Counted from the first letter of the stretch, positions 8,332-18,893 are shown. The stretch is 64,000 nucleotides of DNA from Nocardia sp. NBC_00508 (GCF_036346875.1 NZ_CP107852.1:3472001-3536000), one strand, 5' to 3'. The notes: generated from the sequence alone by a model not told the origin. A program made the numbers and translations.

Positions 8332-10895
8332 CGCGTGGACTGTTCCGGATCTTCGTGGCGGTCCTGACCATCCTCGGCCCGGTGACAGCGCTGCCGCTGC
8401 TGGATGCGACGGCCGTGGCGCAACCCACCGGATCCGGGACCCCATCGAACCCGAAGTTCCTGAAGCTTTCGCTGGACTCGGTGTCGCCGACAACGGTGAC
8501 CACCACCAGCGATCCGCTACTCACGGTGTCGGGCACGGTCACCAACATCGGCGACCGCTGGGTCGACGACGTCAGCATCCGCATCCAGCGAGCGGCGGCG
8601 ATCACCGCACCGAGCGGATTGCGGGCCACATTGCGCCTCGACGAGGTCAATTACGAGGTGAACGGCGAGTTCGAGGATGTCGCGCTGCGGCTCGATCCGG
8701 GGCAGCGCAAACAGTTCACCTTGAGCATCCCGTTGCGCTCGGAGAACGGCGCGACATCGCTGCGCATCACGGAGCCGGGCATCTATCCGCTACTGCTGAA
8801 CGTGAACGGCGAACCCGCCTACGGCACCCAGGCCAGGCTCGACGATGCCAGGTTCCTGCTACCGGTGCTCGGAGTGCCACCGGCTCCGAGCGACGACGGC
8901 TCCGCGGCCCCGGCGATACCCGCGCCTACCGACGCGCCGGTGGCGACGACCTTGCTGTGGCCGCTGGCCGACCGGCCGAGGCAGGTGGCAGGCCGCCCGG
9001 GCAGTGTCGACGGCAAGGTGGAACTCACCGACGACGAACTGGCCGCCTCGCTCGGCAAAGGCGGCCGTCTCGACCAGCTATTGGCCGCGCTGGAGGGGGT
9101 GACCGGCGCGGACGGCAACCGGGACAGCAACCTGGCTTCGGCGGTCTGCCTCGCCGTCGATCCCGACCTGCTGCTGACAGTGCGCGCGATGACCAAGGGC
9201 TATCGCGTGCTGGCAAGTCCGTCGGACCCGGATGGCGCGACCAGGGCGGGCGCAGGCGACGAACAGGCGCAGAGCTGGCTGGACCGGTTGCGTGCACTGG
9301 CCGGGTCGATGTGCACCGTGGCGCTGCCGTTCGGCCAGGTCGATCTCTCGACCCTGGCCGCCGTCAACGACCCGGCCCTGTCCGCGCGCGCGATCACCGA
9401 ACCCGCCGACATCATCGACTCGATCCTGTCCACCCGCTCGGTACGAGGTGTCAGCCTGCCGGATTCCGGAAGCATCGATGCGAGCGCGGGACTGCTGTTG
9501 CGCAACCACGGTTTCGGGACCGCCGTGCTCGCTTCGACGGCCACCATCCCGCAGGGCACCGCGGATTGGGCGCACTCCACCAGCGAAAGTGGCAGAACGG
9601 CCGATTCGAACTCGCTCCTCTCGACCGCGGATCCGGCAAGCCCCGAAGTAGTTCGGCTGCCCGCAATCACCGCGATTCCGCCGTCCCCTCCGCCCGCGCC
9701 CACGCCGCCGGTCACGGGCAACACCACACCGCCGACCGCGCCCACTCCCGCCGCCGACCCCGCGCTGCACGCGGTGACGTTCGACATCTGGTCCGCGACG
9801 GCACTCGCCGCGGTCGGCTCCAACCCGCCTACGCCGCCGTTCACTCCGTCTCGGGTCCGCTACGACGTCACCAACGATTCGCGTGCGGCGCGCTTGCAGG
9901 ACGCGCTCGGCGCGATCTCCTGGAGCGCGCTGCACCCGGAGACGAGCGGGCCCCGCTCGCTGTTGCTTGCCCCGCCACAGCAGTGGGGGCCGAACCGGGA
10001 CGAAGCGACCGCGCTGTTGCGCCAGGTCGACGTGCTGCTGCGCGGGAATCTCGCCACCGCCCGTCCGTTCCATGACTTGGTGGCGCTGCCGCCGGACCCG
10101 CAGCCTTACGAGCTGGACTATCTGCCGCAGGTCGCGCAGGACGCGGTGCCGGACCGGTTCGTGCTGCCCGTACGCGATCAAGGTCGTCGGATCAGCGAGA
10201 TGATGCGGGCATTGGTGGACGTGCCGGAGGCCGAGCCGACGCCGCACGGTTTCCTGACGCCGCTGCGGGACGACCTGATTCGTACGCTGAGCCTGTCGGA
10301 TAGGCGCGCAGACGACGCCGCGCAACCGGACACGTTCGCCCAGCGGAGGCTGGACCAGACCACCCGGACGATGGACCGGCTCTACCGCTCGGTCACCGTG
10401 CTTCCGCCGGGCGGTATATACACGCTCGCCTCCGAGCAGAGCCCGTTGCTGCTGGTCGCACGCAACGATCTACCCGTAGCCATCCGGGTCAGGTTCCGCA
10501 TCGAGGCGCCCACGGAGACGGAGATCACCGATCCCGGGGAGCAGCAGCTCCCCGCGAACGGGTCCCGATCGTTCCAGATTCCGACCGAGGTCAGCGACAG
10601 CCGCAACCTGGTCATTCCGATCTCGCTTACCACGTCGGAGGGAATCGCACTCGGCAATCCCACACAAGTCTCGGTGCGTTCGAACGCCTACGGTCAGGCC
10701 TTGGCGATAATTACCGGATGCGCCGGACTCCTGCTGCTCCTGCTGGCCGGCCGCCGTTTGTGGCGCCGGTTCCGTGGGCAGCCCGATCCGGCGGACGAGG
10801 GCTTCGATCCCGGCACCAGGCGCCGGGTCAACCGGTACGGTCGCGCACGCAGACGGATGCTGCGGGAGCAGGAGCATCTCCAGGAGACGCGGTGA
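8328..10895 (+). CDS. DUF6049 family secreted/membrane-anchored protein (Rv3909-like)
   Basis: An 855-residue protein with an N-terminal signal peptide ([18 protein letters not shown], cleavage after an Ala-Val-Ala-type site near residue 27) and one C-terminal membrane helix (about residues 790-812, [12 protein letters not shown]). An Arg-rich cytoplasmic tail follows. The bulk is extracytoplasmic, with a Pro/Thr-rich insertion around residues 445-485. It matches the conserved Rv3909-type protein that always precedes murJ in this order of bacteria, and is presumed to work in cell-envelope assembly. The start is chosen because its ATG overlaps the NUDIX stop by 4 bp and begins the signal peptide; the frame is open upstream. 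Confidence 0.85.
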   Translation: MTRGLFRIFVAVLTILGPVTALPLLDATAVAQPTGSGTPSNPKFLKLSLDSVSPTTVTTTSDPLLTVSGTVTNIGDRWVDDVSIRIQRAAAITAPSGLRATLRLDEVNYEVNGEFEDVALRLDPGQRKQFTLSIPLRSENGATSLRITEPGIYPLLLNVNGEPAYGTQARLDDARFLLPVLGVPPAPSDDGSAAPAIPAPTDAPVATTLLWPLADRPRQVAGRPGSVDGKVELTDDELAASLGKGGRLDQLLAALEGVTGADGNRDSNLASAVCLAVDPDLLLTVRAMTKGYRVLASPSDPDGATRAGAGDEQAQSWLDRLRALAGSMCTVALPFGQVDLSTLAAVNDPALSARAITEPADIIDSILSTRSVRGVSLPDSGSIDASAGLLLRNHGFGTAVLASTATIPQGTADWAHSTSESGRTADSNSLLSTADPASPEVVRLPAITAIPPSPPPAPTPPVTGNTTPPTAPTPAADPALHAVTFDIWSATALAAVGSNPPTPPFTPSRVRYDVTNDSRAARLQDALGAISWSALHPETSGPRSLLLAPPQQWGPNRDEATALLRQVDVLLRGNLATARPFHDLVALPPDPQPYELDYLPQVAQDAVPDRFVLPVRDQGRRISEMMRALVDVPEAEPTPHGFLTPLRDDLIRTLSLSDRRADDAAQPDTFAQRRLDQTTRTMDRLYRSVTVLPPGGIYTLASEQSPLLLVARNDLPVAIRVRFRIEAPTETEITDPGEQQLPANGSRSFQIPTEVSDSRNLVIPISLTTSEGIALGNPTQVSVRSNAYGQALAIITGCAGLLLLLLAGRRLWRRFRGQPDPADEGFDPGTRRRVNRYGRARRRMLREQEHLQETR

Positions 10896-11118
10896 GACCC
10901 GCGGCGACAGACTCTCGCAAACCGCTTCTACCTGCATCAATGTGGTATCCCACGGTGCCGTGTGGCACGGTGGAGGACAATCACAGTGTTCCCGTGCCGG
11001 CCCGGACCGGAGGGGCGCGATGGGCAGAAGGTTCGCCGATCACGGTGAACCGGTGCGGCGAGCCGCAGCTCACCGCACCGATGGGGGTGCGGATATCCCG
11101 GCGGGTACAGGAGGCATG

Positions 11119-14100
11119 ATGAGCGACGATGACATATCCGCTCATCGCCCTCGACCAGGCGATCGGCTCGACGGGCCAGCAGCCCGCCGAGCGCCCGCCG
11201 CGCCGTGGGAACGCCGTCCGCCGTATCCCGAAGCCGGCGATCCGGACGTGAACGGCGGCCAGCCGCAGGTCAGTCATCCCTCGGCCGCGCCACAGCCGAC
11301 GCAGGGTGGTCAGCACATGCCACCGCCGCCGCTCGCACCCCAGCCGCTCGCACCCCAGCCGCGACCGCAACGGCCGCCCATGCCGCCACCACGTCCTGGG
11401 CCCGGGCCGTACCCGGACCAACGGCGGTACCCGCCGCCACCGCCGGGTCCCGCACGGCTGCCCGATTCCGCACAACCGTCCGGTTCCGCACAATGGCCCG
11501 GCGCCGGACAACCGGCCGGTCCCGCTGAGCAACGGCGTCAGGTACCGCCCGGTCCCGCTCGTCCCGGGCCGGGGCAGTCCGGTCCGCTCCCGACCGGTGC
11601 GCCACGGCCGGCGCCACCGGCTCGGCCTGCCCCGCCGCGCTCACCTCAGTCGGGTGCTATTCCGGCGACGCCGCGCCCACCTCAGCCGGGTCCCATACCG
11701 GCCGCGCCGCCACGCCCGGCCCAATCCGGACCGATCCCGGCCGCCGCGCCCGAGTCCGGCCGAGTGCCGCCGCCTCGCTATGCCCCACAGCAGCCTCAGC
11801 AATACCCGCCACCGCCACCGCGCCAGCGGCCGCCCGCTCCGGTCCGGCATGAACCCGGCGAGGCGGATCGCCCGCGGACCAGGGAGTGGCAGGCCACCAC
11901 CGCCACCGCGGAGCCGCCGAAGGCCGAGGAGTCGCAGCAGAGTTCGAGTTCCCGCTTGCTCAGCGACTCGGGATCGATCGCGTTCGCGACGCTGATCAGC
12001 CGGATCACCGGGTTCGGCAAGCAGCTGCTGCTGCTGACCGTGCTCGGTCCGGCCATCGCCAGCGCGTTCACCGTGGCCAGCCAGATCCCGAACATGATCG
12101 CGGAGCTGGTGCTCGGCGCGGTGCTCACCGCGATCGTGGTGCCGACGCTGGTGCGCGCGGAGCAGGAGGACCCTGATCGCGGGGCCGCATTCGTGCGGCG
12201 CTTGGTGACCGCGGCCTTCGTGGTCCTTGCCACCGCCGCGCTGTTGGCCACAGCGGCAGCGCCGGTGCTGACCACGCACGTCTTCCTGTCCGACGATGGC
12301 CAGGTGAACACCGCGCTCACGACGGCGCTGGCCTTCCTGCTGCTGCCCGCGATCCTGTTCTACGGCATGTCGGCGCTGCTCACGGCGATCTTGAATACCC
12401 GGCAGATGTTCAAGCCCGGCGCGTGGGCTCCTGTGCTGAACAACCTGGTCGTGCTGACCGTACTGGGCCTGTACGTGCTGATGCCGGGGGAGATCACCCT
12501 GAATCCGGTCCGGATGAGCGACGCCAAGCTGCTCGTGCTCGGTGTCGGCGTCCTGAGTGGCGTGGTGGTGCAGGCGGTCAGCCTGATTCCGGCGATCCGC
12601 AGGGCGGGCATCGATCTGCGTCCGCTCTGGGGGATCGACGCCCGGCTCAAGCAGTTCGGCGGCATGGGCGCCGCCATCGTCCTGTACGTCCTGATCAGCC
12701 AAGCGGGTTTCGTCTTCGCCACGCGCATCTCCTCGCACGCCGACGCGGCGGGCCCGGCGATCTACAACAACGCGTGGCTGCTGCTGCAGCTGCCCTACGG
12801 TGTGCTCGGTGTCACGGTGCTCACCGCGATCATGCCGCGACTGAGCCGCAACGCCGCGGCCGACGACACGCCCGCGGTGGTCGACGATCTCTCCGCCGCC
12901 ACCCGGTTGACCATGATCGCCCTGCTTCCGGTGGTCACCTTCCTGACGCTGGCCGGCCCCCAGCTCGGTCAGGCGCTGTACGGCTACGGCAACTTCGGTT
13001 CCGACGCCGAGCGCCTCGGCCTCGCGGTCAGCTGGTCGGCGTTCGCGCTGATCCCGTATTCACTCGTGCTCATCCACCTGCGCGTGTTCTACGCCAGGGA
13101 ACAGGCGTGGATTCCGACCTGGATCATTCTCGGCATCACCGCCGCGAAGATCGTCTTCTCGGCGCTCGCGCCGATGGTCACCGACGCCGAGCACGTGGTG
13201 ATCGCACTCGGCGTCGCGAACGGTCTGGGCTTCGCGGTCGGCGCCGTGGTCGGCGGCTTACTGCTGCACCGCAGCCTGGGGGATCTCCGGATGGCCAACG
13301 TCGGCCGCACGGTGACCAGGGTGGTGCTCGCATCGCTCGCCGGCGGCGCGGTGATGTGGATCGTGGACCGAGTACTCGGCCTGGACCGGCTGACCGAGTC
13401 CTTCGGCGGCCCCGGCTCGCTGATCCGGGTGGCGATCACCGCGATCGTCATGTTCGCGGTGGCCTTCGGCCTGATGCGACTCGCCGGTATTCCGGAGATC
13501 GTCGCCATCACGGTGGCCATCTCGCGGCGCCTCGGCTGGACCCCGCCCGCGCCGGATCTCGACCTGGAGAGCCCGGTCGAAGATCCCTACGTCACGCAGG
13601 TGCTCCGCAGGCCCGACCCATACCTGGCCTACCCGCGCTTCGACCCGTACATGGACGCCCAGACCATGGTGCTGCCCGTGATCAGAGCGGAACCCGTTGA
13701 CCGCACCGGCGTGGGTGAGTTCCCGTACCCTGTTCGGCAGAGAAGCACAAGTGGCGAATTCGCCGGAACCTCGACATATCAGGGCGAAGGAGGACCGAGG
13801 GTGAGCGACGACGCGGTGGGCGGCGTCCCGGCCGCCGATTCTTCTGCGACCACGTCCGGCGGACTTTTCACCGATGTCCCGCCGAACACGGGGGAGCCGT
13901 TGGATCCCGCGTACGCGAACAGGCAGCCGGGTACGGCTCCGCCGGATCCAGGCGCGGCGAGACCGCAGGAGCACCAGCTGCCGCCGCGCGATCCGATGTA
14001 CGACACCGGGATGATCCCCATCGGCTCGCCGGAGATGCCACCGATGGGTGGCGAGAACCTCGGCGCTCGGCGAATTCCGCGCGGCCCCAAGCTGATCCCG

Positions 14101-15606
14101 GGCGCCTCGGTGGCCGGTGGCCGCTACCGCCTGCTGGCCGGCCATGGCGGCGCGCGCGGCCTGAAGTTCTGGCAGGCGCTGGACATCAAGCTCGACCGTG
14201 AGGTCGCGCTGACTTTCGTCGACGCCGACCAGAAGGCGACCGACAACTCCGGCCACGACGGCCCGCAGGCGATCCTTTCCCGCACGCTGCGCCTCGGCCG
14301 GATCAGTTCGCCCGGCCTCGCCCGGGTTCTGGACGTGGTGCGCGGCAGCTCCGGCGGCATCGTGGTGGCGGAGTGGACACCGGGCCGCTCGCTCCGCGAG
14401 ATGGCCGAGACGGTCCCCTCGCCGATCGGTGCGGCGCGCGCCATCCGCGCGCTCGCCTCGGCAGCCGAGCTGGCCCACCGCGGCGGTGGCTCGCTGTCCA
14501 TCGACCATCCGGACCGAGTCCGCATCAGCGCGTCCGGCGACGCGGTGCTCGCATTCCCCGGCACGCTGTCCGATTCCGACGCGCAGTCCGACGTGCGCGG
14601 TTTGGGCGCGATGCTCTATGCGCTGATCACCGCCCGCTGGCCGATCCGCTCCGGCGGAGTCAGCGGTACCGCCGCCACGGTCGGCGGACTGCGCCCGGCC
14701 GACTTCGGCCCGGACGGCACCCCTATGGAGCCGCGGCAGATCCGTCCCGAAGTGCCGTTCGAGATCTCCGCTGTCGCGGTGCGCTCGCTGGAATCGAACA
14801 AAGGCGTGCGCACAGCCGCCACGGTCCAGCACGTGCTCGAGCAGGCGTCGGTGGTGGACCAGAAGACCGACTTCATCCCGGTGCTGCGACTCGGTCAGCG
14901 CGCGCCGGCGAATATCGACGACTCGCTTGCCGATCCAGAACTGCTTGCGGCGGAACGGGAACGGTCGCAGCGCATGATGTGGATCATGGTCGGGCTCGGC
15001 ATCCTCGCCGCACTCGTAGTCGGCATCGTCATCTGGTGGATGGTCAGCGTGTTCGCACCAGGCGCCTCGGAAGCTCCGCTGAACGAACAACGCAATATCG
15101 GCCTGACCACGAACAGCCAGCCCGCGCCGACCCCGGCCGCAGCGGGCCCCAACCTGACGTCGACCGGCGTGCCGGTCCCGGTGACCGGTGTGTCGGTGTT
15201 CTCTCCGGAGGGCACCCGTGACGGCGTCGCCAACGTGAACGCGGTGCTGGACAACGACCCGGACACGCTGTGGCGCACAGATCAGTACTTCCAGCAGTTC
15301 CCGGCGCTCAAGAAGGGCGTCGGGCTGCTGGCGACGCTGCCCAGCCCCGCCAAGCTCACGAACGTATCGATCACTTCGCCCAGTGCGGGCACGTCGGTGG
15401 AGATCCGCACCTCGCCCACCGGCTCGCCGACTCTGGATCAGACACAGCTGATCGGTTCCGCCCGGCTGGACGACGGCGTCACCGACATCCCGGTGCGCGC
15501 CGATCAAGCCGCCCGCTATGTGCTCGTCTGGATCACCGGACTGGGGAACTCCGGCGGTCAGTTCCAAAGCGAGATCGCCGACATTCGTTTCGACGCCGCG
15601 CCGTAG
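11119..15606 (+). CDS. murJ: MurJ lipid II flippase fused to pseudokinase and extracellular domain
   Basis: A 1495-residue multidomain protein like mycobacterial MviN (Rv3910). Residues 1 to about 275 are a Pro/Gln-rich cytoplasmic tail. Residues about 275-810 are the MurJ flippase with 14 or so helices, beginning near SIAFATLISRITGFGK. It exports lipid II for peptidoglycan synthesis. Residues about 990-1245 form a kinase-like domain in which the VAIK lysine is replaced (VALTF) and no HRD motif is seen, so it is a pseudokinase. A helix (about 1287-1313) leads to an extracellular discoidin-like domain. ATGs lie at 11116 and 11119; AGGAGG at 11109-11114 favours the second. A strong in-frame internal start lies at 13801. 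Confidence 0.9.
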   Translation: MSDDDISAHRPRPGDRLDGPAARRAPAAPWERRPPYPEAGDPDVNGGQPQVSHPSAAPQPTQGGQHMPPPPLAPQPLAPQPRPQRPPMPPPRPGPGPYPDQRRYPPPPPGPARLPDSAQPSGSAQWPGAGQPAGPAEQRRQVPPGPARPGPGQSGPLPTGAPRPAPPARPAPPRSPQSGAIPATPRPPQPGPIPAAPPRPAQSGPIPAAAPESGRVPPPRYAPQQPQQYPPPPPRQRPPAPVRHEPGEADRPRTREWQATTATAEPPKAEESQQSSSSRLLSDSGSIAFATLISRITGFGKQLLLLTVLGPAIASAFTVASQIPNMIAELVLGAVLTAIVVPTLVRAEQEDPDRGAAFVRRLVTAAFVVLATAALLATAAAPVLTTHVFLSDDGQVNTALTTALAFLLLPAILFYGMSALLTAILNTRQMFKPGAWAPVLNNLVVLTVLGLYVLMPGEITLNPVRMSDAKLLVLGVGVLSGVVVQAVSLIPAIRRAGIDLRPLWGIDARLKQFGGMGAAIVLYVLISQAGFVFATRISSHADAAGPAIYNNAWLLLQLPYGVLGVTVLTAIMPRLSRNAAADDTPAVVDDLSAATRLTMIALLPVVTFLTLAGPQLGQALYGYGNFGSDAERLGLAVSWSAFALIPYSLVLIHLRVFYAREQAWIPTWIILGITAAKIVFSALAPMVTDAEHVVIALGVANGLGFAVGAVVGGLLLHRSLGDLRMANVGRTVTRVVLASLAGGAVMWIVDRVLGLDRLTESFGGPGSLIRVAITAIVMFAVAFGLMRLAGIPEIVAITVAISRRLGWTPPAPDLDLESPVEDPYVTQVLRRPDPYLAYPRFDPYMDAQTMVLPVIRAEPVDRTGVGEFPYPVRQRSTSGEFAGTSTYQGEGGPRVSDDAVGGVPAADSSATTSGGLFTDVPPNTGEPLDPAYANRQPGTAPPDPGAARPQEHQLPPRDPMYDTGMIPIGSPEMPPMGGENLGARRIPRGPKLIPGASVAGGRYRLLAGHGGARGLKFWQALDIKLDREVALTFVDADQKATDNSGHDGPQAILSRTLRLGRISSPGLARVLDVVRGSSGGIVVAEWTPGRSLREMAETVPSPIGAARAIRALASAAELAHRGGGSLSIDHPDRVRISASGDAVLAFPGTLSDSDAQSDVRGLGAMLYALITARWPIRSGGVSGTAATVGGLRPADFGPDGTPMEPRQIRPEVPFEISAVAVRSLESNKGVRTAATVQHVLEQASVVDQKTDFIPVLRLGQRAPANIDDSLADPELLAAERERSQRMMWIMVGLGILAALVVGIVIWWMVSVFAPGASEAPLNEQRNIGLTTNSQPAPTPAAAGPNLTSTGVPVPVTGVSVFSPEGTRDGVANVNAVLDNDPDTLWRTDQYFQQFPALKKGVGLLATLPSPAKLTNVSITSPSAGTSVEIRTSPTGSPTLDQTQLIGSARLDDGVTDIPVRADQAARYVLVWITGLGNSGGQFQSEIADIRFDAAP
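13787..13803 (+). promoter_or_regulatory. Internal ribosome binding site and GTG start within murJ
   Basis: AAGGAGGA (13787-13794), a near-perfect Shine-Dalgarno, sits 6 nt before an in-frame GTG at 13801. This lies exactly between the flippase and the pseudokinase parts of murJ. Translation from here would give a 601-residue protein starting VSDDAVGG: pseudokinase, one membrane helix and the extracellular domain. The beginning resembles the MSDDDI start of the full-length gene. Whether it is used is unknown. Confidence 0.5.
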
Positions 15607-15848
15607 CTCGCCCCACACAGGTCTCCGGCCGCATACTCGTGCAGGCCATTCGTGCGCACGCTGGGCGTCGCGCATTCTTCTGATTCCGCCCGATCGCTTG
15701 GTTGCCGCCAAATCGTGCCGGACGATATGATCTTCGAGCGCTCTCAGCAGGGGAGCTTCCCGGGTTCTGGTGCTTTCGATCCCGGATGCTGCGAAATCTC
15801 GGCGATGGTCAATCGTGCCCGTTGCCGCCATGAGCGCTGTCCAAGGGG

Positions 15849-16487
15849 TTGGCTTTGTCGTCGGATGTGAACGAGGGGTTTCGCGGGGGGACGTCGCGGC
15901 CGGTGGCGTGTCGCGAGCGTTCGTTCGTCCCCGATGAGTGCAGTGATGTGGAGTTGTTGCGCGCGCATGTGGGTGGGCAGGGGCAGGCGTTCGCGGTGTT
16001 GCTGGGCAGGCATCACGATCATTTGTGGCAGACGGCGTTGCGCACGTCCTATACCCGGGAGGACGCGGCGGATTCGCTGCAGGATGCGTTGCTGGCGGCG
16101 CATCGCACGGCCGCGTCGTTCCGCGGTGAGGCGGAGGTGCGTAGTTGGTTGCATGCGATCGTGGTGAACGCGTGCCTGGATCGGATCCGCCGCAACAAGA
16201 CCAGGCGCGCGGTGTCGCTGTCTGTGGAGGGCATGCCCGAACCCAGGTACGGCCGCGACGAGATGGCCGAGGTGGAGATGTCGATGGTGATCGATCAGGC
16301 GTTGTTCGCGTTGCCGCCCGAGCAGCGTACTGCGTTGGTGGCGGTGGATGTGGAGGGGTATAGCGTGGCCGAGGCGGCGGTGTTGCTGGGTGTGGCGGAG
16401 GGGACGATCAAGAGCCGGTGTGCCCGGGCGCGGCAGCGGTTGAAACAGCGGTTGGATTTTCTGCGTGATCCGGGGAACCGGAGGTAG
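15849..16487 (+). CDS. sigM: ECF sigma factor SigM
   Basis: A roughly 212-residue extracytoplasmic-function sigma factor. Region 2 lies at about residues 42-115 (AVLLGRHHDHLWQTALRTSY, then LQDALLAAHRTAASFRG). Region 4 lies at about 150-205 (LPPEQRTALVAVDVEGYS, HTH around VAEAAVLLGVAEGTIKSR). Synteny with Rv3911 (downstream of murJ, upstream of its anti-sigma and trxB) supports SigM. The start is uncertain: TTG 15849, TTG 15855 and GTG 15867 are all possible, and none has a strong ribosome site. Codon choice is unusual for the window, with many TTG, GTG, GGG and CAT codons where neighbours use CTG, GTC, GGC and CAC. Confidence 0.88.
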   Translation: MALSSDVNEGFRGGTSRPVACRERSFVPDECSDVELLRAHVGGQGQAFAVLLGRHHDHLWQTALRTSYTREDAADSLQDALLAAHRTAASFRGEAEVRSWLHAIVVNACLDRIRRNKTRRAVSLSVEGMPEPRYGRDEMAEVEMSMVIDQALFALPPEQRTALVAVDVEGYSVAEAAVLLGVAEGTIKSRCARARQRLKQRLDFLRDPGNRR

Positions 16488-16562
16488 TCGGGATGCGTCA
16501 TTAACAGTGACGGACCACGAAACGATGTAGAGGCAGTCCCCCTCGACGAGGGAATTGCTGCG

Positions 16563-17381
16563 ATGTCGGATGCGAACGGAGGTGTGATGGCGACGGGGGT
16601 GCCGCGGCCTGCGTTCACAGCCGAGTTGCTCGCCGACCTGCACGCCGACAATGTGACACCCGAGCAGCGCGAGCAGTTGTGGCCCGCGGTCTCGCGTGAT
16701 GCGGATGCATTGCGTTTCCTGCGGTCGCTGGACGAGGTCAGCGCCGAACTACGGGCCCTGGGCCGTGACGAACGCATCATCCACCCCATGCCCGCCGACA
16801 TTGCGGCCCGGCTCACCCGGTTCGTCGAGGAGTTGAACCCAGTCGAGGACGCCACCGCCCACGACGCCACGATCGATCCCCTGCCCTCCGCGCCGACCGG
16901 CGAATCCGACGACGAGTCAGCGGTTTCCGAACCCTCGCCCGCCCAACCGATCACCCTCGGCGAGCGCCGCCGCGGAAGGCTGCGCTGGTTGGCCGCAGCC
17001 GCCGCGGCGATACTCGCCGTCGCCGGCGCGGGTGTCGTCGTTTCGACGCTGCGCGGCGGTGACGACCCCACCCCCACCGCCGGGCCCGCCCCCGGAAGCG
17101 ACCCTCTCGGCGAGGATCTCACCGCCACCGTCGCGCTCAGCGCACTCGGCCGCCACACCGTCACCGGCACGCTCGCCAACCCGGCCGCCCTGGACCGCTG
17201 CGTCCACGCCAACGGAATCGACCGCACCGTCCTCGGCTCCACCGACATCAACTTCCGAGGCCGCACCGCGGTACTCATCCTGCTCACCGGCCCCCACCCA
17301 CCCAAGATCACCGCACTTGTCGTCGGAACCGGCTGCAGCACAGGCGATCCACAGCGCAGAGCCCTACAGGACATCGGCTGA
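16563..17381 (+). CDS. Anti-sigma factor for SigM (RsmA-like)
   Basis: A 272-residue single-pass membrane protein. The cytoplasmic N-terminal part (residues 1-138) would bind the sigma factor. A membrane helix lies at about residues 142-164 ([19 protein letters not shown]), followed by an extracytoplasmic C-terminal domain. This layout and its place directly after sigM match Rv3912. Two starts are possible: ATG 16563 (GAGGG 9-10 nt upstream) and ATG 16587 (GGAGG 5 nt upstream). It probably sequesters SigM until an envelope or redox signal releases it. No zinc-binding HxxxCxxC motif is seen, so it is not a ZAS-type anti-sigma factor. Confidence 0.8.
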   Translation: MSDANGGVMATGVPRPAFTAELLADLHADNVTPEQREQLWPAVSRDADALRFLRSLDEVSAELRALGRDERIIHPMPADIAARLTRFVEELNPVEDATAHDATIDPLPSAPTGESDDESAVSEPSPAQPITLGERRRGRLRWLAAAAAAILAVAGAGVVVSTLRGGDDPTPTAGPAPGSDPLGEDLTATVALSALGRHTVTGTLANPAALDRCVHANGIDRTVLGSTDINFRGRTAVLILLTGPHPPKITALVVGTGCSTGDPQRRALQDIG

Positions 17382-17425
17382 CACTGCGAGATCGGCCACG
17401 CATACGGTGTGACCCGGATTACGCG

Positions 17426-17451
17426 GGAACAACAGCCATTACCCTGTTGTT
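17426..17451 (+). promoter_or_regulatory. SigH/SigR-type promoter of trxB-trxA
   Basis: GGAAC at 17426-17430 and GTT at 17449-17451 are separated by exactly 18 nt. This is the spacing and sequence of the disulfide-stress promoters recognised by SigH (mycobacteria) and SigR (Streptomyces, GGAAT-N18-GTT). It lies about 60 nt before the thioredoxin reductase ATG. Thioredoxin genes are classical members of that regulon. Confidence 0.6.
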
Positions 17452-17509
17452 GACCGACACGTCCATGTCGTCGACCGACACGTCCACTGAAACTCCCCGG
17501 AAGGGCCCC

Positions 17510-18490
17510 ATGAGCGTTCGCGACCTGATCATCATCGGCTCCGGACCTGCCGGCTACACGGCCGCTGTGTACGCGGGCCGGGCCGAGCTCGAACCGCTGC
17601 TGTTCGAGGGGACCCAGTTCGGCGGTGCGCTGATGACCACCACCGAGGTGGAGAACTTCCCCGGCTTCCGCGAGGGCATCATGGGCCCGGATCTCATGGA
17701 GGAGATGCGCGAGCAGGCCAAGCGGTTCGGCACGGAAATCCGCACCGAGGACGTGGAGTCGGTGGATCTGACCGGCACGATCAAGAAGGTCACAGTCGGT
17801 GAAGAGGTCTACGAGGCCTACGCCGTGATCCTCGCAATGGGCTCGGCCGCGCGCTACTTGAACGTCCCGGGTGAGCAGCGGTTGCTCGGACGCGGGGTCA
17901 GCGCCTGCGCCACCTGCGACGGCTTCTTCTTCAAGGGCCAGGACATCGTCGTGGTCGGCGGCGGCGACTCCGCGATGGAGGAGGCCATCTTCCTGACCAA
18001 GTTCGCCTCCAGCGTCACCATCGTGCACCGCCGCGAGCAGTTCCGCGCCTCCCGCATCATGTTGGATCGGGCGAAGACGAACGAAAAGATCAAGTTCGTG
18101 CTCAATGCCGAGGTGATCGAGGTGCACGGTGAGACCAGCGTCACCCACCTGACTCTGCGCGACACCCGCACCGGCGAGACGTCCGAACTGCCCGCCACCG
18201 GCCTGTTCGTCGCGATCGGCCACGACCCACGCAGCGAGCTGGTCAAGGGCCAAGTCACGCTGGACGACGAGGGATACGTGCTGGTACAGGAACCGACGAC
18301 GGCCACGGACATCCCCGGCGTCTTCGCCGCGGGCGATCTGGTCGACCACACCTACCGCCAGGCGATCACCGCCGCGGGCACCGGCTGCCGAGCGGCGATC
18401 GACGCCGAGCGCTGGCTGGCCGAGCAGGGCGATATCACCGCGAACACCCTCGAGCATGCGGGTGAGTCGGTCACCGCCCCCGCCAACTGA
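17510..18490 (+). CDS. trxB: Thioredoxin reductase
   Basis: A 326-residue flavoprotein. The FAD-binding GSGPAG is at residues 10-15, the redox-active CATC at residues 133-136, and the NADPH-binding GGGDSA near residues 152-157. It transfers electrons from NADPH to thioredoxin TrxA, encoded 32 nt downstream. The frame is open upstream to 17447, and an ATG at 17465 would add 15 residues. The ATG at 17510 has GGAAGG 5 nt upstream and begins directly at the conserved [10 protein letters not shown], so it is preferred. It follows the SigM anti-sigma gene as in Rv3913. Confidence 0.93.
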   Translation: MSVRDLIIIGSGPAGYTAAVYAGRAELEPLLFEGTQFGGALMTTTEVENFPGFREGIMGPDLMEEMREQAKRFGTEIRTEDVESVDLTGTIKKVTVGEEVYEAYAVILAMGSAARYLNVPGEQRLLGRGVSACATCDGFFFKGQDIVVVGGGDSAMEEAIFLTKFASSVTIVHRREQFRASRIMLDRAKTNEKIKFVLNAEVIEVHGETSVTHLTLRDTRTGETSELPATGLFVAIGHDPRSELVKGQVTLDDEGYVLVQEPTTATDIPGVFAAGDLVDHTYRQAITAAGTGCRAAIDAERWLAEQGDITANTLEHAGESVTAPAN

Positions 18491-18522
18491 CTTCCGTCTC
18501 GCTGTATTCCAAGGAGAAATTC

Positions 18523-18855
18523 ATGTCCGAGTCCGCCAAGACGGTCACCGTCACCGATGCGTCCTTCGCCGATGATGTGCTGCTCAGTGAGAAGCCCGTC
18601 CTCGTCGATTTCTGGGCCGACTGGTGCGGGCCGTGCAAGATGGTCGCCCCGGTCCTGGAGGAGATCGCCGGCACGCACGCGGACAAGCTGACCATCGCGA
18701 AGCTCGACGTGGATGCCAACCCGAGCACCGCCCGCGACTATCAGGTCCTCTCGCTGCCCACTATGATGCTGTTCCACGGCGGTAAGCCGGTCAAGCAGAT
18801 CGTCGGGGCGAAGGGCAAGGCGGCTCTTTTGCGTGAACTCGACGGCGTCATCTGA
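18523..18855 (+). CDS. trxA: Thioredoxin
   Basis: A 110-residue thioredoxin with the WCGPC active site (C35, C38), the cis-proline segment LSLPTMMLF, and the usual length. It is reduced by TrxB and acts as general cytoplasmic disulfide reductant. It is the second gene of the trxB-trxA operon. AAGGAGA lies 7 nt before the ATG. Corresponds to Rv3914 (trxC in M. tuberculosis). Confidence 0.95.
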   Translation: MSESAKTVTVTDASFADDVLLSEKPVLVDFWADWCGPCKMVAPVLEEIAGTHADKLTIAKLDVDANPSTARDYQVLSLPTMMLFHGGKPVKQIVGAKGKAALLRELDGVI

Positions 18856-18893
18856 CGACGCGGAATGACAACGCGTCGTAGGATGCCTGGACC

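Noticed and set aside
11116..11118. First of two ATG codons as murJ start
   Set aside because: Only 1 nt separates it from the AGGAGG; the second ATG has a better, though still short, spacing.
13258..15831. 857-codon minus-strand frame across murJ
   Set aside because: Antisense to the pseudokinase part of murJ; Arg/Ala/Gly-rich, no domain or ribosome site.
16295..18457. 720-codon minus-strand frame across sigM end, anti-sigma gene and trxB
   Set aside because: It covers three well-supported genes on the other strand and is low in complexity.
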